From NCBI GenBank assembly GCA_964577805.1, contig CAZOAG010000002.1, positions 124,001 through 188,000 on the forward strand: a stretch of DNA of 64,000 nt. Direction: 5' to 3'. Made by a program: the position numbers and the translations under genes. The notes beneath the pieces are model-generated. The model had not been told where the DNA came from, did no database searches, and worked only from the letters and a program-made list of their open reading frames with translations. Below, one piece after another: positions 35,129-44,251 of this stretch (its first letter is position 1; each line of letters begins with the position of its first letter). The stretch is from CAZPRW01 sp964577805. GTDB taxonomy: Bacteria; Verrucomicrobiota; Verrucomicrobiia; Opitutales; JAIRKQ01.

Positions 35129-36931
35129 TTAATCAGAAGTTTTTAAAATTTTCAAAAATGCTTCTTGCGGGATCGCTACTTTACCGATCTGTTTCATCCG
35201 CTTTTTACCCTCTTTTTGCTTTTCCAACAATTTTCGTTTACGTGTAATATCGCCACCATAACATTTTGCAGTGACGTCTTTTCGTAATGCACCCAATGTT
35301 TCACGTGCGACAACATTACCGCCGATTGCTGCTTGTATAGCTACTTTAAACAATTGACGTGGCAGAAGATCTTTTAATTTTTCGCACATCTCACGTCCTC
35401 GACCGACTGCTTTACTGCGATGAACGATAGAAGAAAATGCATCTACCGGATCACCATTTACCAAAAGATCTAATCGTACTAAGTCAGATGCTACGTAATC
35501 TCCTAAGTCATAATCCATAGATCCATAACCACGTGTAATGCTTTTTAGTCGATCATTAAAGTCGATCAAAATCTCATTCAACGGCAGTTCGCATGTTAAA
35601 ATTACTCGGCTATCATCTATTGTCTCTGTGCTGGAACAAATACCACGTTTCTCACTAATTAGGGCTAGAATATCTCCTATGCTACTATTTGGTATGTGTA
35701 TGTTGGCTTTGATAGTTGGTTCATGAATTTCTGATATTGTCGATGGATCTGGTAATTTTAATGGATTATCAACCTCTATCCAACTGTCATCTGTTAATTT
35801 AATTTTATAAACTACACTAGGGTATGTTGAAATGATATCTAGGTCGTACTCACGTCGTAGACGTTCTTGAATGATATCCATGTGTAGCAGCCCAAGGAAC
35901 CCACAACGGAACCCAAATCCTAATGCAATAGAACTTTCTGATTGAAAGACCAATGCAGCATCATTCAATTGCAATTTTGCCAGACTGACCTTTAACTTTT
36001 CAAAATCATTAGTGTCAATAGGATAGATTCCACTGAATACCATTGGGCGAACTTCTTTATATCCTGGCAGCATTTCCTTCGCTGGGTCATTGTAATGTGT
36101 TATTGTGTCACCAATTTTTACATCTGATACATTTTTAATGTTGGCAGAAATATATCCAATTTCACCAGTTTTTAACGCTGGTAATGCTTTCATTTTGGGA
36201 CAAAAACATCCAACTTCTTTTATGGTATTATTCATGCCTGTTCGCATCATAAGAATGTTGTCGCCTGCTTTTAATTCCCCAGAAAAAATACGAACATGGC
36301 ATATTACACCCTTGTATGCATCGAATATGGAGTCGAATATCAAAGCTTTTGTTTGTTGAATATTTTCGTTTTTAGGTGCTGGGATTCTATCAACAATTGC
36401 AGATAATATATCGTCAATGCCAATGCCAGATTTTGCACTTGCTAAAATCGCTTCTTCTTTTGGGATTGCAAGGACATCTTCCAATTGTTGTAGTATCACA
36501 TCAACATGTGCACTTGGCAAATCAATTTTATTAATAACAGGAATTATTGTCAGACCATTAGCCATCGCTAAATTGGCATTTGCGACTGTTTGTGCTTCTA
36601 TTCCTTGCGATGCATCGATTAATAATAGTGCACCTTCGCATGCTGCTAAACTACGCGATACTTCATATGAAAAATCTACATGCCCTGGTGTGTCATTTAA
36701 ATTTAATAAGAATGTTCCCTTTGTTGGGTGATGATACGTCATCGATACAGGATGGCTTTTTATAGTAATGCCGCGTTCACGTTCCAAATCCATTGAATCT
36801 AATAATTGGTCTTGCATTTCGCGTTTTACCACAGTGCCTGTTCGTTCTAACAGTCTGTCTGATAGCGTAGTTTTGCCATGGTCAATATGGGCAATGATAC
36901 AAAAATTTCGTATATTGGTAATTGGGTCCAT
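35129..36931 (-). CDS. lepA: Elongation factor 4 (LepA), back-translocating GTPase
   Basis: A 600-residue translational GTPase. The G domain shows AHIDHGKTTLSDRLL (P-loop), ERGITIKS, DTPGHVDFS and NKID. The LepA-specific C-terminal domain follows with YGGDITRKRKLLEKQKEGK and ends with the QEAFLKIL stretch. It acts on stalled ribosomes under stress. Length is standard. The 3' end adjoins decayed partial copies of itself. Confidence 0.97.
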   Translation of the reverse strand: MDPITNIRNFCIIAHIDHGKTTLSDRLLERTGTVVKREMQDQLLDSMDLERERGITIKSHPVSMTYHHPTKGTFLLNLNDTPGHVDFSYEVSRSLAACEGALLLIDASQGIEAQTVANANLAMANGLTIIPVINKIDLPSAHVDVILQQLEDVLAIPKEEAILASAKSGIGIDDILSAIVDRIPAPKNENIQQTKALIFDSIFDAYKGVICHVRIFSGELKAGDNILMMRTGMNNTIKEVGCFCPKMKALPALKTGEIGYISANIKNVSDVKIGDTITHYNDPAKEMLPGYKEVRPMVFSGIYPIDTNDFEKLKVSLAKLQLNDAALVFQSESSIALGFGFRCGFLGLLHMDIIQERLRREYDLDIISTYPSVVYKIKLTDDSWIEVDNPLKLPDPSTISEIHEPTIKANIHIPNSSIGDILALISEKRGICSSTETIDDSRVILTCELPLNEILIDFNDRLKSITRGYGSMDYDLGDYVASDLVRLDLLVNGDPVDAFSSIVHRSKAVGRGREMCEKLKDLLPRQLFKVAIQAAIGGNVVARETLGALRKDVTAKCYGGDITRKRKLLEKQKEGKKRMKQIGKVAIPQEAFLKILKTSD

Positions 36932-37062
36932 TGTTTATATTGTCACGCAACAATTGTTGAAATAATATTTTTTGTAAAGCAGATAGATCATGAGCTATTT
37001 TCAAGAATAATTATTTTTTGGCATTGGCTAAATGACAAAAACATGATTATGACGAACGCACT

Positions 37063-37938
37063 ATGAATAAAGTAAATAAGCAACATTCGAAACCTGCATA
37101 TATTGGTTTGACAAATGAGAAACAGGAAAAGGAAATTAAAAGTATAACAAGTTCAAAGAAGCAATCAATTTCACCTAAAAACAGAAATAAAACGCCAGAT
37201 AAAAAACAATTGCACGAACGGAAAACTGATGTTCAGTGTTATAAAGATATTTGCGATCAAATGAAGACTGATGGTTCACGTGTCGCTCAAATGTGTCTTG
37301 ATAAGATCACATCTTCGGAAGATCATGAAAATGAAGATGTCAAGAAATTAAAAAATTTTTTCGACGAATTGTTACCATCAATTAAGTTACATTCAATTAA
37401 AGGTGCGGTAGTAAATTCTGTTATAACGACAAATTTAAAAGATTTGCCGAAAGTATTGCGTAAAAAGCCAGAACAGTTATTGATTTTAGGTTCACGGTTC
37501 GCTGCATCTGATTGGTTTATCAAAAAGTTGGAGGATATTTATAGCAGTGATAAAAAAGCTGCCCGTTTGTTGAAAGCTGCAGATATTCCACGTAAGATAG
37601 AAATTGTAATATACAACTCTCAAAACTCAAAAAATAAAATCAATGAAAAAAACACAAAGGAAATTTCAAAAAATATACTAAATGCCGCAAAACAGATATT
37701 GCCAATAATGCGAAACAGCAGTCCGATGATTAAAAAATTACAAATGGGAAAAACATTGGAGACAATTCAGAAAAATTTGCCATCAGAGAAAGATTGTCCG
37801 GCAGTTGCAGAAAAGCTAGTAAATGAATTATTGCAAATAGCCAATCTTCATTTGAATCAACCGAAGTCAAGGCCTGATGATGACTTGTTAAAAAAGATAT
37901 TGGCTAAAGCTGCAGAGATTTTGCAGAACAATAAATAA
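37063..37938 (+). CDS. Hypothetical Lys-rich helical protein
   Basis: A 291-residue protein from ATG 37063 with no recognised family. The first 55 residues are Lys/Ser/Asn-rich and probably disordered. The remainder looks helical, with two Lys-rich segments (NSKNKINEKNTKEIS near 190). No signal peptide or membrane segment is visible. It sits alone after lepA and before the hairpin cluster upstream of fbaB. It could be one of the secreted proteins, but nothing specific shows this. Confidence 0.5.
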   Translation: MNKVNKQHSKPAYIGLTNEKQEKEIKSITSSKKQSISPKNRNKTPDKKQLHERKTDVQCYKDICDQMKTDGSRVAQMCLDKITSSEDHENEDVKKLKNFFDELLPSIKLHSIKGAVVNSVITTNLKDLPKVLRKKPEQLLILGSRFAASDWFIKKLEDIYSSDKKAARLLKAADIPRKIEIVIYNSQNSKNKINEKNTKEISKNILNAAKQILPIMRNSSPMIKKLQMGKTLETIQKNLPSEKDCPAVAEKLVNELLQIANLHLNQPKSRPDDDLLKKILAKAAEILQNNK

Positions 37939-37953
37939 TGTTATTGTTTTATG

Positions 37954-38110
37954 TGTGTTACGATCTTTATCGTAGCACAATAAGCACCAATTTTATGTGT
38001 GTTACGATTGTAGTTGTAACACTATTAAATCAATTATAATTGTGTTACGTTTTTCTGTTTTGCGGATAATAATTTTTATGTTTATGTTACGATTTTTATC
38101 GTGACGCAAC
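37954..38110 (+). repeat. Cluster of related imperfect inverted repeats upstream of fbaB
   Basis: Three hairpins share the core GTTACGAT or GTTAC and its complement. 37954-37979 pairs TGTGTTACGAT with ATCGTAGCACA around a four-base loop. 37999-38022 pairs GTGTTAC with GTAACAC. 38085-38106 pairs TGTTACGAT with ATCGTGACG. A half site TGTGTTACG lies at 38041. They follow the stop of the hypothetical gene and precede fbaB by 50-200 bp. Confidence 0.75.
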
Positions 38111-38161
38111 AAAAATCCATTGTGTTTAATTGGAAATATCTCATCATATCGTGAATTGGTT

Positions 38162-39214
38162 ATGAGTAAATATATAGAAGAATTCAAGAATGGTGAGAAA
38201 GCATACCTTTTAGAGCATAAATGTACTACTATCGATAAGTCAGTGTTGCATTTGCCATCTCCGGATTTTATCAATGATGTCTTTTTGGCGAGTGATCGTC
38301 CAGTTGCAGTATTGAATAGTTTGTCGCGCATTCGCAATACTGGCCGTCTTGCAGGGACAGGTTATATGTCGATATTGCCAGTTGACCAAGGAATTGAACA
38401 TTCTGCAGCGGCAAGCTTTGCACCAAATCCAGAATATTTCGATCCTGAAAATATTGTAAAATTGGCGATAGAAGGTGGTTGTAATGCTGTTGCTTCAACA
38501 TTGGGAGTGTTAGGGTCTGTTGCTAGAAAATATGCACATAAAATTCCTTTTGTTGTAAAATTAAACCATAATGAATTATTGACGTATCCTAATAAATTCG
38601 ATCAGATTTATTTTGGACATGTTCAGCAAGCATATGACATGGGTGCTGCTGCAATCGGTGCTACAATATATTTTGGGTCAGAGGAGTCTGCCCGTCAAAT
38701 TCAAGAAACAACGGAAGCATTTCAATTAGCACATGAGCTTGGCATGGCGACAATATTATGGTGTTATTTGCGTAATTCAGGGTTTAAGTCAGATAAAGAT
38801 TATCATACTAGTGCTGATTTGACTGGCCAAGCGAATCATCTTGGAGTTACGATAGAAGCAGATATCATCAAACAAAAATTGCCTACAAATAATGGTGGTT
38901 ATCGCGCATTGAAATTTGGTAAGACGCATGATAAAGTATATAGTGAATTAACAACAGACAATCCAATTGATTTAACTCGTTATCAGGTGGCGAACTGCTA
39001 TATGGGTCGTGCAGGGTTGATTAATTCTGGTGGTGCATCATCTGGTGCTAGTGATTTCCAAGAGGCAATTGAGACCGCTGTTATCAATAAACGTGCTGGT
39101 GGATCTGGATTGATTTGCGGAAGAAAGGCATTCCAACGCCCAATGAAGGATGGGGTCGAACTATTGAATGCTATTCAAGATGTTTATTTAGATAAGAGCA
39201 TAACAATTGCATAA
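38162..39214 (+). CDS. fbaB: Class I fructose-bisphosphate aldolase, FbaB/DhnA type
   Basis: A 350-residue TIM-barrel aldolase that cleaves fructose 1,6-bisphosphate. It follows E. coli FbaB closely, including LPVDQGIEHS, FVVKLNHNE, GVTIEADIIKQK with the Schiff-base Lys, NGGYRALKFG and the C-terminal DVYLDKSITIA. ATG 38162 gives the family's length; an upstream in-frame ATG at 38120 is less likely. It is a single gene with a terminator behind it and an inverted-repeat cluster before it. Confidence 0.95.
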   Translation: MSKYIEEFKNGEKAYLLEHKCTTIDKSVLHLPSPDFINDVFLASDRPVAVLNSLSRIRNTGRLAGTGYMSILPVDQGIEHSAAASFAPNPEYFDPENIVKLAIEGGCNAVASTLGVLGSVARKYAHKIPFVVKLNHNELLTYPNKFDQIYFGHVQQAYDMGAAAIGATIYFGSEESARQIQETTEAFQLAHELGMATILWCYLRNSGFKSDKDYHTSADLTGQANHLGVTIEADIIKQKLPTNNGGYRALKFGKTHDKVYSELTTDNPIDLTRYQVANCYMGRAGLINSGGASSGASDFQEAIETAVINKRAGGSGLICGRKAFQRPMKDGVELLNAIQDVYLDKSITIA

Positions 39215-39239
39215 CATTTCATAAAATAATATACTCCAA

Positions 39240-39273
39240 GCACTGCAGATATTAATCGTCTGTGGTGTTTTTT
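39240..39273 (+). terminator. Rho-independent terminator of fbaB
   Basis: A ten-base stem with wobble pairs, GCACTGCAGA against TCTGTGGTGT, and a nine-base loop (39240-39268) is followed by T6. Confidence 0.75.
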
Positions 39274-39332
39274 ACAATTTTTATTGGTGCCTATGTTGAC
39301 ATTGTATAAAATTATGGCACAATGCATACTTT

Positions 39333-41501
39333 ATGTCCAAAATTGAACAAGCAGACCATATGTATAGTGTGGAAAAACAGGGGGGGGTAAATGATGACAG
39401 TAAAATACAGCAAAGCGATGCAATACTTGGTTGCAGTAATGCCGAAGTGCCAAACGAGCAGTTGACGGAACGTAAGGTTAGAAAGTTATCAGAAAGTGGC
39501 GCGAATGATGTTGGCGAAAAAAATGAGACAAAAGATAGTACAAGTTTTATTGAAAAGGCTTGGTGCATTGCAAGGTTGTGTAAATCGGTCAAAGAATTGT
39601 TTGTTTGCTTAAGAAATTGTAAACTTTTCAAACCGTTATTCTCAAAGATAAAAAAGCATAGAGAGAAAAAAAAGAAGCTTGCCAAAGAGGTTTCGGAGAA
39701 TGCCACGAATGCGAACAAAAACATAAACAATGCCAAAAACGACCTTAATAAGATTAATACTGTTGCCGATCAGATAAAAAAAGAAGTGACAGATGTTTCT
39801 GACAATATGGATGCATTGCTGCAGGCCAATAAGGAGTTATACAATGATGCGGTTGATAAGAATACAGAACTGCGAACGAATATACAAAATCAAATAAAAG
39901 AGTTAGAGATCTATAAGGAATCTCGCAAAGATGCTAGCGATGGACTGATTAAAGAATTAGATGAATTTATCAATTCTACGGAAAAAGAATGCGAAGCAAT
40001 TTTAGCTGATATTGAAGAAATTGATACTTTGTTGGGACAATTTAGAGAATGCAAAGAAGACGAAAAAGACTCACGTTTAAAACAAATTCAAGAAAAGGAA
40101 GAACATGTGATAAATAAACTTTACGAACTGCAAACGAAGCAACTGGAATTTTTAAAAACATTAAGAATCAAATTGTCTAATGCATATGCCGAGATGGCTC
40201 AACAAAACGAAAATCTTATACAAGAATTACGCAAGATTGCGGGGTCGACTGAAGATAGTGATGCGATTTTAAAAAAAGCGAATGAAGAATTTTATGATGC
40301 CAAAACAAAATATGAGAAAACCAAAAAAGATCATGATAGTTGGATGCCGGCTATAGGGTGGACTCGGCCAACAGATAAAGAGGTAGAATTTGCAGAACAA
40401 AAATTTTTACGTGCACAAGCAAAGTTAAGTATTCTTAATAATATTGATAGTGATAATATTAAATCTGGATTGCAGAACCTACTTGATGATCTAGATGAAA
40501 TAAAAAACTTTCAAGAAAATGCGCTTAAAAAGCTTGACGATGCACAATTCAATCTTGACAGCATTAATAATTTGGTAAATAAAGCACGTCGATTGACAAG
40601 AGTGTTTTCGTTTGGCCTCGGTCTAGATTCTGTGCAAGTTAAACTTGGTCTTATTGGTGGCACCGTTGGTGCTTTTATTGCGATTGTTGCAGGATGTTCT
40701 ACACTTCCTGTCGTTGCTGCTACTGCTGGTTGTGCTCTTATAGCAGCTGTTGGTGGAAAGTTAATTAATGAGATGGGTCCTGAAGGCCATAAGAATTCTC
40801 TTGGTGATAATGAGCAAACTGATGACGATGATTTAGTCTTGTTGCAGTATGACATGAGCGAGTTGCCGGTTGAAGGAAATGTTATCGATCAATCGCTGAA
40901 AATAAAGAAAACTGCAGAAGATAAGCAAAGTGATGATCCTAATCATGCTAATATATCTAAAAACTCAAATAACAATGTTGGTGATGAAGTCGGAAATGTT
41001 GTTAAAACTGATGGTGATGATTTGGTCTCGTTGCAGTCTGACATGAGCGAGTCGCCGGTTGAAAGAAATGGTGTCGATCAATCGTTGGAAGTGCAGAAAA
41101 CTGCAGAAGATAAGCAAGGTAATGATCCTAATTATGCTAATAGATCTAAAAGCTCAAATGACAATGCTGGTGTCAGAAATGTTGATGAAATTGATGACGA
41201 TTATTCAGACTTTTTACCACAAGGTTTTGATCAATATCCTACTAACTACGGTGTGATTGGTCCAGATGATAAAAATGCGACATATAAAAAAGAAACTCCT
41301 GAGCAACCTAATGAGACTGATAATTCTAATGACAATGCTGGTATTTGGGGTGCAATTGGTGGTGTCACAGCAAATATTTATAAAGATACTGTAAATATGG
41401 CAACGAACGCAGCTGGTACAGCTTTGGATGCTGGGAAAAAAGTTATAGGAGGTTGTGTTAATTTTGTTTCAAAATTATGGCCTTTTGGAAATGGCAAATA
41501 A
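39333..41501 (+). CDS. Large coiled-coil protein with bilobed membrane hairpin, effector candidate
   Basis: A 722-residue protein with no recognised family. Residues 1-110 are charged, and a long coiled coil rich in Lys, Glu, Asn and Gln runs from about 110 to 430. A glycine/alanine-rich hydrophobic hairpin of about 40 residues follows (about 437-476, GLIGGTVGAFIAIVAG then a second lobe). The C-terminal tail has two copies of a 63-residue acidic repeat (189 bp apart, for example DMSELPVEG and DMSESPVER) and ends in another amphipathic stretch. No signal peptide is visible. The hairpin and coiled coil recall Inc-type secreted proteins; this is inference. Confidence 0.6.
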   Translation: MSKIEQADHMYSVEKQGGVNDDSKIQQSDAILGCSNAEVPNEQLTERKVRKLSESGANDVGEKNETKDSTSFIEKAWCIARLCKSVKELFVCLRNCKLFKPLFSKIKKHREKKKKLAKEVSENATNANKNINNAKNDLNKINTVADQIKKEVTDVSDNMDALLQANKELYNDAVDKNTELRTNIQNQIKELEIYKESRKDASDGLIKELDEFINSTEKECEAILADIEEIDTLLGQFRECKEDEKDSRLKQIQEKEEHVINKLYELQTKQLEFLKTLRIKLSNAYAEMAQQNENLIQELRKIAGSTEDSDAILKKANEEFYDAKTKYEKTKKDHDSWMPAIGWTRPTDKEVEFAEQKFLRAQAKLSILNNIDSDNIKSGLQNLLDDLDEIKNFQENALKKLDDAQFNLDSINNLVNKARRLTRVFSFGLGLDSVQVKLGLIGGTVGAFIAIVAGCSTLPVVAATAGCALIAAVGGKLINEMGPEGHKNSLGDNEQTDDDDLVLLQYDMSELPVEGNVIDQSLKIKKTAEDKQSDDPNHANISKNSNNNVGDEVGNVVKTDGDDLVSLQSDMSESPVERNGVDQSLEVQKTAEDKQGNDPNYANRSKSSNDNAGVRNVDEIDDDYSDFLPQGFDQYPTNYGVIGPDDKNATYKKETPEQPNETDNSNDNAGIWGAIGGVTANIYKDTVNMATNAAGTALDAGKKVIGGCVNFVSKLWPFGNGK

Positions 41502-41569
41502 GGCGATTCTGATGAATAACCAACGTGGTGATTATTGTGGTTGATTGCAACTTTCATGTATTATTCTAC

Positions 41570-42319
41570 TTAATGACAATCTGTGCATATAGTTGATATG
41601 ATATTTTTCCATTGGCATGTGGAATGTACACAAAAAATGTATTGTTGGTTATTTATAGAATACTTGATCGTTATTGATTGTGCGTGTAAAAACAATCGAT
41701 TTTCATGAAATGATGTTCGGAAGATTTTATTATATGCACGGTCGCCATAAGTATCATCACCAATGATCGGAAGTCTATTCATCGCACAATGTACACGTAG
41801 CTGATGCGTACGGCCTGTGATTGGATGTAAATTTAACAAACTGATTGTTGTTGATTGTACACGTCGTGATTTAATAACATTGTATTGCGTTATTGATAAA
41901 TTTCCTGTTCCACTGCGTACTACAAGTTTATTTCCAATATGTTGTTTTTGTAACGTTGAACGCCATGTCCCATGTGAAAAATGTGTGTATCCCTTAACCA
42001 ACGCAACGTACTCTTTCTGTACATTGTTCGACCTGAATGCAGTTCGTACAGAATTCGCTGTATTTTCGTTGGTACAACCAATAATGATGCCAGAAACAGG
42101 AGAGTCTAGTCGATTCAATAAAAAAACATTATTTCCATTTGGGAACTTGTATGATTGTTGTTTGAAATCATAAGGTGCCGATAATATAGCACGTTCCGAA
42201 GATGTCGCATTTGGATGTGATAAAACATCGCATGGTTTCTCAAATGCTACGATCCCATCATCATTTGATGCAATTATGCGGACATCATTATTGAGATATT
42301 CTTGTAATAACTCATTCAC
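41570..42319 (-). CDS. RluA-family pseudouridine synthase
   Basis: A 249-residue pseudouridine synthase. The catalytic Asp is in LLNRLDSPVSG (family HRLDxxTSG), followed by KEYVALVKG and the C-terminal HPITGRTHQLRVHC. The first 15 residues are short, with no S4 domain, so it resembles single-domain RluA types that modify 23S rRNA or tRNA. The substrate cannot be assigned. It starts 8 bp inside the yhaM 3' end and is the last gene of the minus-strand group. Confidence 0.85.
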   Translation of the reverse strand: MNELLQEYLNNDVRIIASNDDGIVAFEKPCDVLSHPNATSSERAILSAPYDFKQQSYKFPNGNNVFLLNRLDSPVSGIIIGCTNENTANSVRTAFRSNNVQKEYVALVKGYTHFSHGTWRSTLQKQHIGNKLVVRSGTGNLSITQYNVIKSRRVQSTTISLLNLHPITGRTHQLRVHCAMNRLPIIGDDTYGDRAYNKIFRTSFHENRLFLHAQSITIKYSINNQQYIFCVHSTCQWKNIISTICTDCH

Positions 42320-43325
42320 TGTCAGATAAATTATCTATTGGCAATACTAATAATTTATTCTCTAAGCCTTTGTGATAGTCTGAAAAAATATTTTTGCTAG
42401 GTGTTTCGCCTAACAATTGTTCTACCATTCCCATTTTTGCATCGAGATTATCAACCAATGATACAAAGACTGCTTCCGGGGTGGCTGGTCGGATTACTGC
42501 TCCAAATTCTGGCTCTCCATGATGGCTGAGTAAAATATGTTCCAGTCGTTCTAATAAATTTTCATTGATTTTGTTGCGAATGGCAATTCGACGAACCATG
42601 CGATATCCTAATACTAAATGTCCCTGTAATATTCCGATTTTGGTACGTTGTGCCACTGGATCGTTGGTATATTCCAACACTTTCCCAATGTCATGCATCA
42701 ATAGTCCTGCCATCGCGATATCATAATTTATAAATGGATATAATTTTAATAATGCCATGCCAGATTTTGATGCATGGACAGTATGTTCCAATAACCCATT
42801 TTTATATGCATGATGCATTGATATTCCAGCTGCTTTTTGTAAAAATTCATCACCGAGCTCTTCGAAGACCTCTTGTACAATAGCTCGCAAAGTTGTATCA
42901 CTTATTGTTGCTATCATACTGTCCAGTTCGTGTTTTAATGCCATCACTCCTTCTCTTGCACACGCCGTGACATGTTGTAACAAATTGCCAGCTGCGATTT
43001 CATCTGGTGTCATTACTCGTGCTGATGTGATATCTGGTGACAAAGCACCGTTATAATCTTTTCGAATCCCTTCAAGCAATATGATTGAACCAGCTGGTGC
43101 AGATTTAAAAAAATTAAATGTTGGTGAGCTGCCGAATATTTTGCATATACATGTTGCCTTTTTATCGCCGACTGTAACAGATAAATACTCTGTATTATTT
43201 TTTGCGAGTTTTGTTTCTACTGATTTTAACAATACAATTGATGTGAACTTCGCACCATTTTCAGCCGAAATGACATCAAGCATGGTACAATTATTCGACG
43301 TATTCATACGTACTGATATAGTCAT
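42312..43325 (-). CDS. YhaM-like 3'-5' exoribonuclease (OB fold + HD domain)
   Basis: A 337-residue protein with an N-terminal nucleic-acid-binding OB fold (about residues 25-110) and a C-terminal HD phosphohydrolase domain. The HD motif includes HTVHASKS, LLMHDIGKV, the HHGEPE pair and DNLDAKM. Layout and length match YhaM, a 3'-5' exoribonuclease of Firmicutes and PVC bacteria. It overlaps the RluA-family gene by 8 bp. Confidence 0.8.
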   Translation of the reverse strand: MTISVRMNTSNNCTMLDVISAENGAKFTSIVLLKSVETKLAKNNTEYLSVTVGDKKATCICKIFGSSPTFNFFKSAPAGSIILLEGIRKDYNGALSPDITSARVMTPDEIAAGNLLQHVTACAREGVMALKHELDSMIATISDTTLRAIVQEVFEELGDEFLQKAAGISMHHAYKNGLLEHTVHASKSGMALLKLYPFINYDIAMAGLLMHDIGKVLEYTNDPVAQRTKIGILQGHLVLGYRMVRRIAIRNKINENLLERLEHILLSHHGEPEFGAVIRPATPEAVFVSLVDNLDAKMGMVEQLLGETPSKNIFSDYHKGLENKLLVLPIDNLSDSE

Positions 43326-43444
43326 ACACTGCTAATGTAGCAAGATAAAAACCTCTTCAGTGAATTGTTGTACTATATGATGCTGTATTGAAATATGCCG
43401 TTTTATTGCTGTATTGAATGTTATAGAATACTGTTTAACTTTGA

Positions 43445-44251
43445 TCACAGAAAATAATTTTGTTGTTTTTCAGTGATCGGCAATTTTGTTTTTTTCATTA
43501 CCGATAGCATGTCTTCCCACACTAACCTTTTGGTTGTGTTTGTGTTGTTGCGCAATAAATATGATGGGTGGAATGTTGCGATTAATGGAATATTATGAAA
43601 TGTCATCCATTTCCCGCGAATATCATGCATCCGACGCGATGGGTCCTTTCCCAATAGTCCATTAACAGCGGTAGCTCCCAACGCAACGATTGCTTTTGGT
43701 TGTACTATGTCGATTTGAGCGAGTAAATATGGCAAACAACATTCCATTTCCTCTTGTGTTGGTGGACGATTTCCAACATCCGTTGGCATTTCTGGACGCC
43801 AATTCATGATATTGGCAATATAGACATCATCGCGTTGAAGGTTCATTGCTTGAATGATTTTTGTCAATAATTGACCAGCACGTCCGACAAATGGTAGCCC
43901 TTGAATCTCTTCATCTGCACCGGGTGCTTCACCGCAAAAAAAGATATCAGCATTTAAATTTCCTATTCCGAAAACGATATGTTTGCCAGGCTTTACATGT
44001 TTATTGCAAATAGGACAATTTAATACTTTTTGTTGTAACCATTCATATTGTTCGTTCTTGTTGCTTTCTGGGAGAATAATTTTCTGCATATTATCGCTAA
44101 TTGGTTCATCGATTTTGGCATTAGGGTTGACGATATTTTTTATGATCGAGTGAAATTGGTTTGATACAGGGATAGAGCGTACGCCATGTTTTTTCAATGA
44201 TGTAAGTTCCATTTCTAGTATGTGCAATAATCTATCTTGTATATTATCCAT
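43445..44251 (-). CDS. Uracil-DNA glycosylase, family 4 type
   Basis: A 268-residue enzyme that removes uracil from DNA. The C-terminal catalytic domain has GEAPGADEEIQGLPFVGRAGQ (motif A region) and TFHPSYLL (motif B), and two Cys in NCPICNK plus later cysteines would hold the [4Fe-4S] cluster. An N-terminal extension of about 75 residues precedes it. It starts 8 bp inside the end of ruvB, so both are co-transcribed for DNA repair. Confidence 0.9.
   Translation of the reverse strand: MDNIQDRLLHILEMELTSLKKHGVRSIPVSNQFHSIIKNIVNPNAKIDEPISDNMQKIILPESNKNEQYEWLQQKVLNCPICNKHVKPGKHIVFGIGNLNADIFFCGEAPGADEEIQGLPFVGRAGQLLTKIIQAMNLQRDDVYIANIMNWRPEMPTDVGNRPPTQEEMECCLPYLLAQIDIVQPKAIVALGATAVNGLLGKDPSRRMHDIRGKWMTFHNIPLIATFHPSYLLRNNTNTTKRLVWEDMLSVMKKTKLPITEKQQNYFL

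Noticed and set aside
37954..38110. CRISPR or a set of terminators
   Set aside because: The hairpins are irregularly spaced and differ in stem and loop, and none has a T run.
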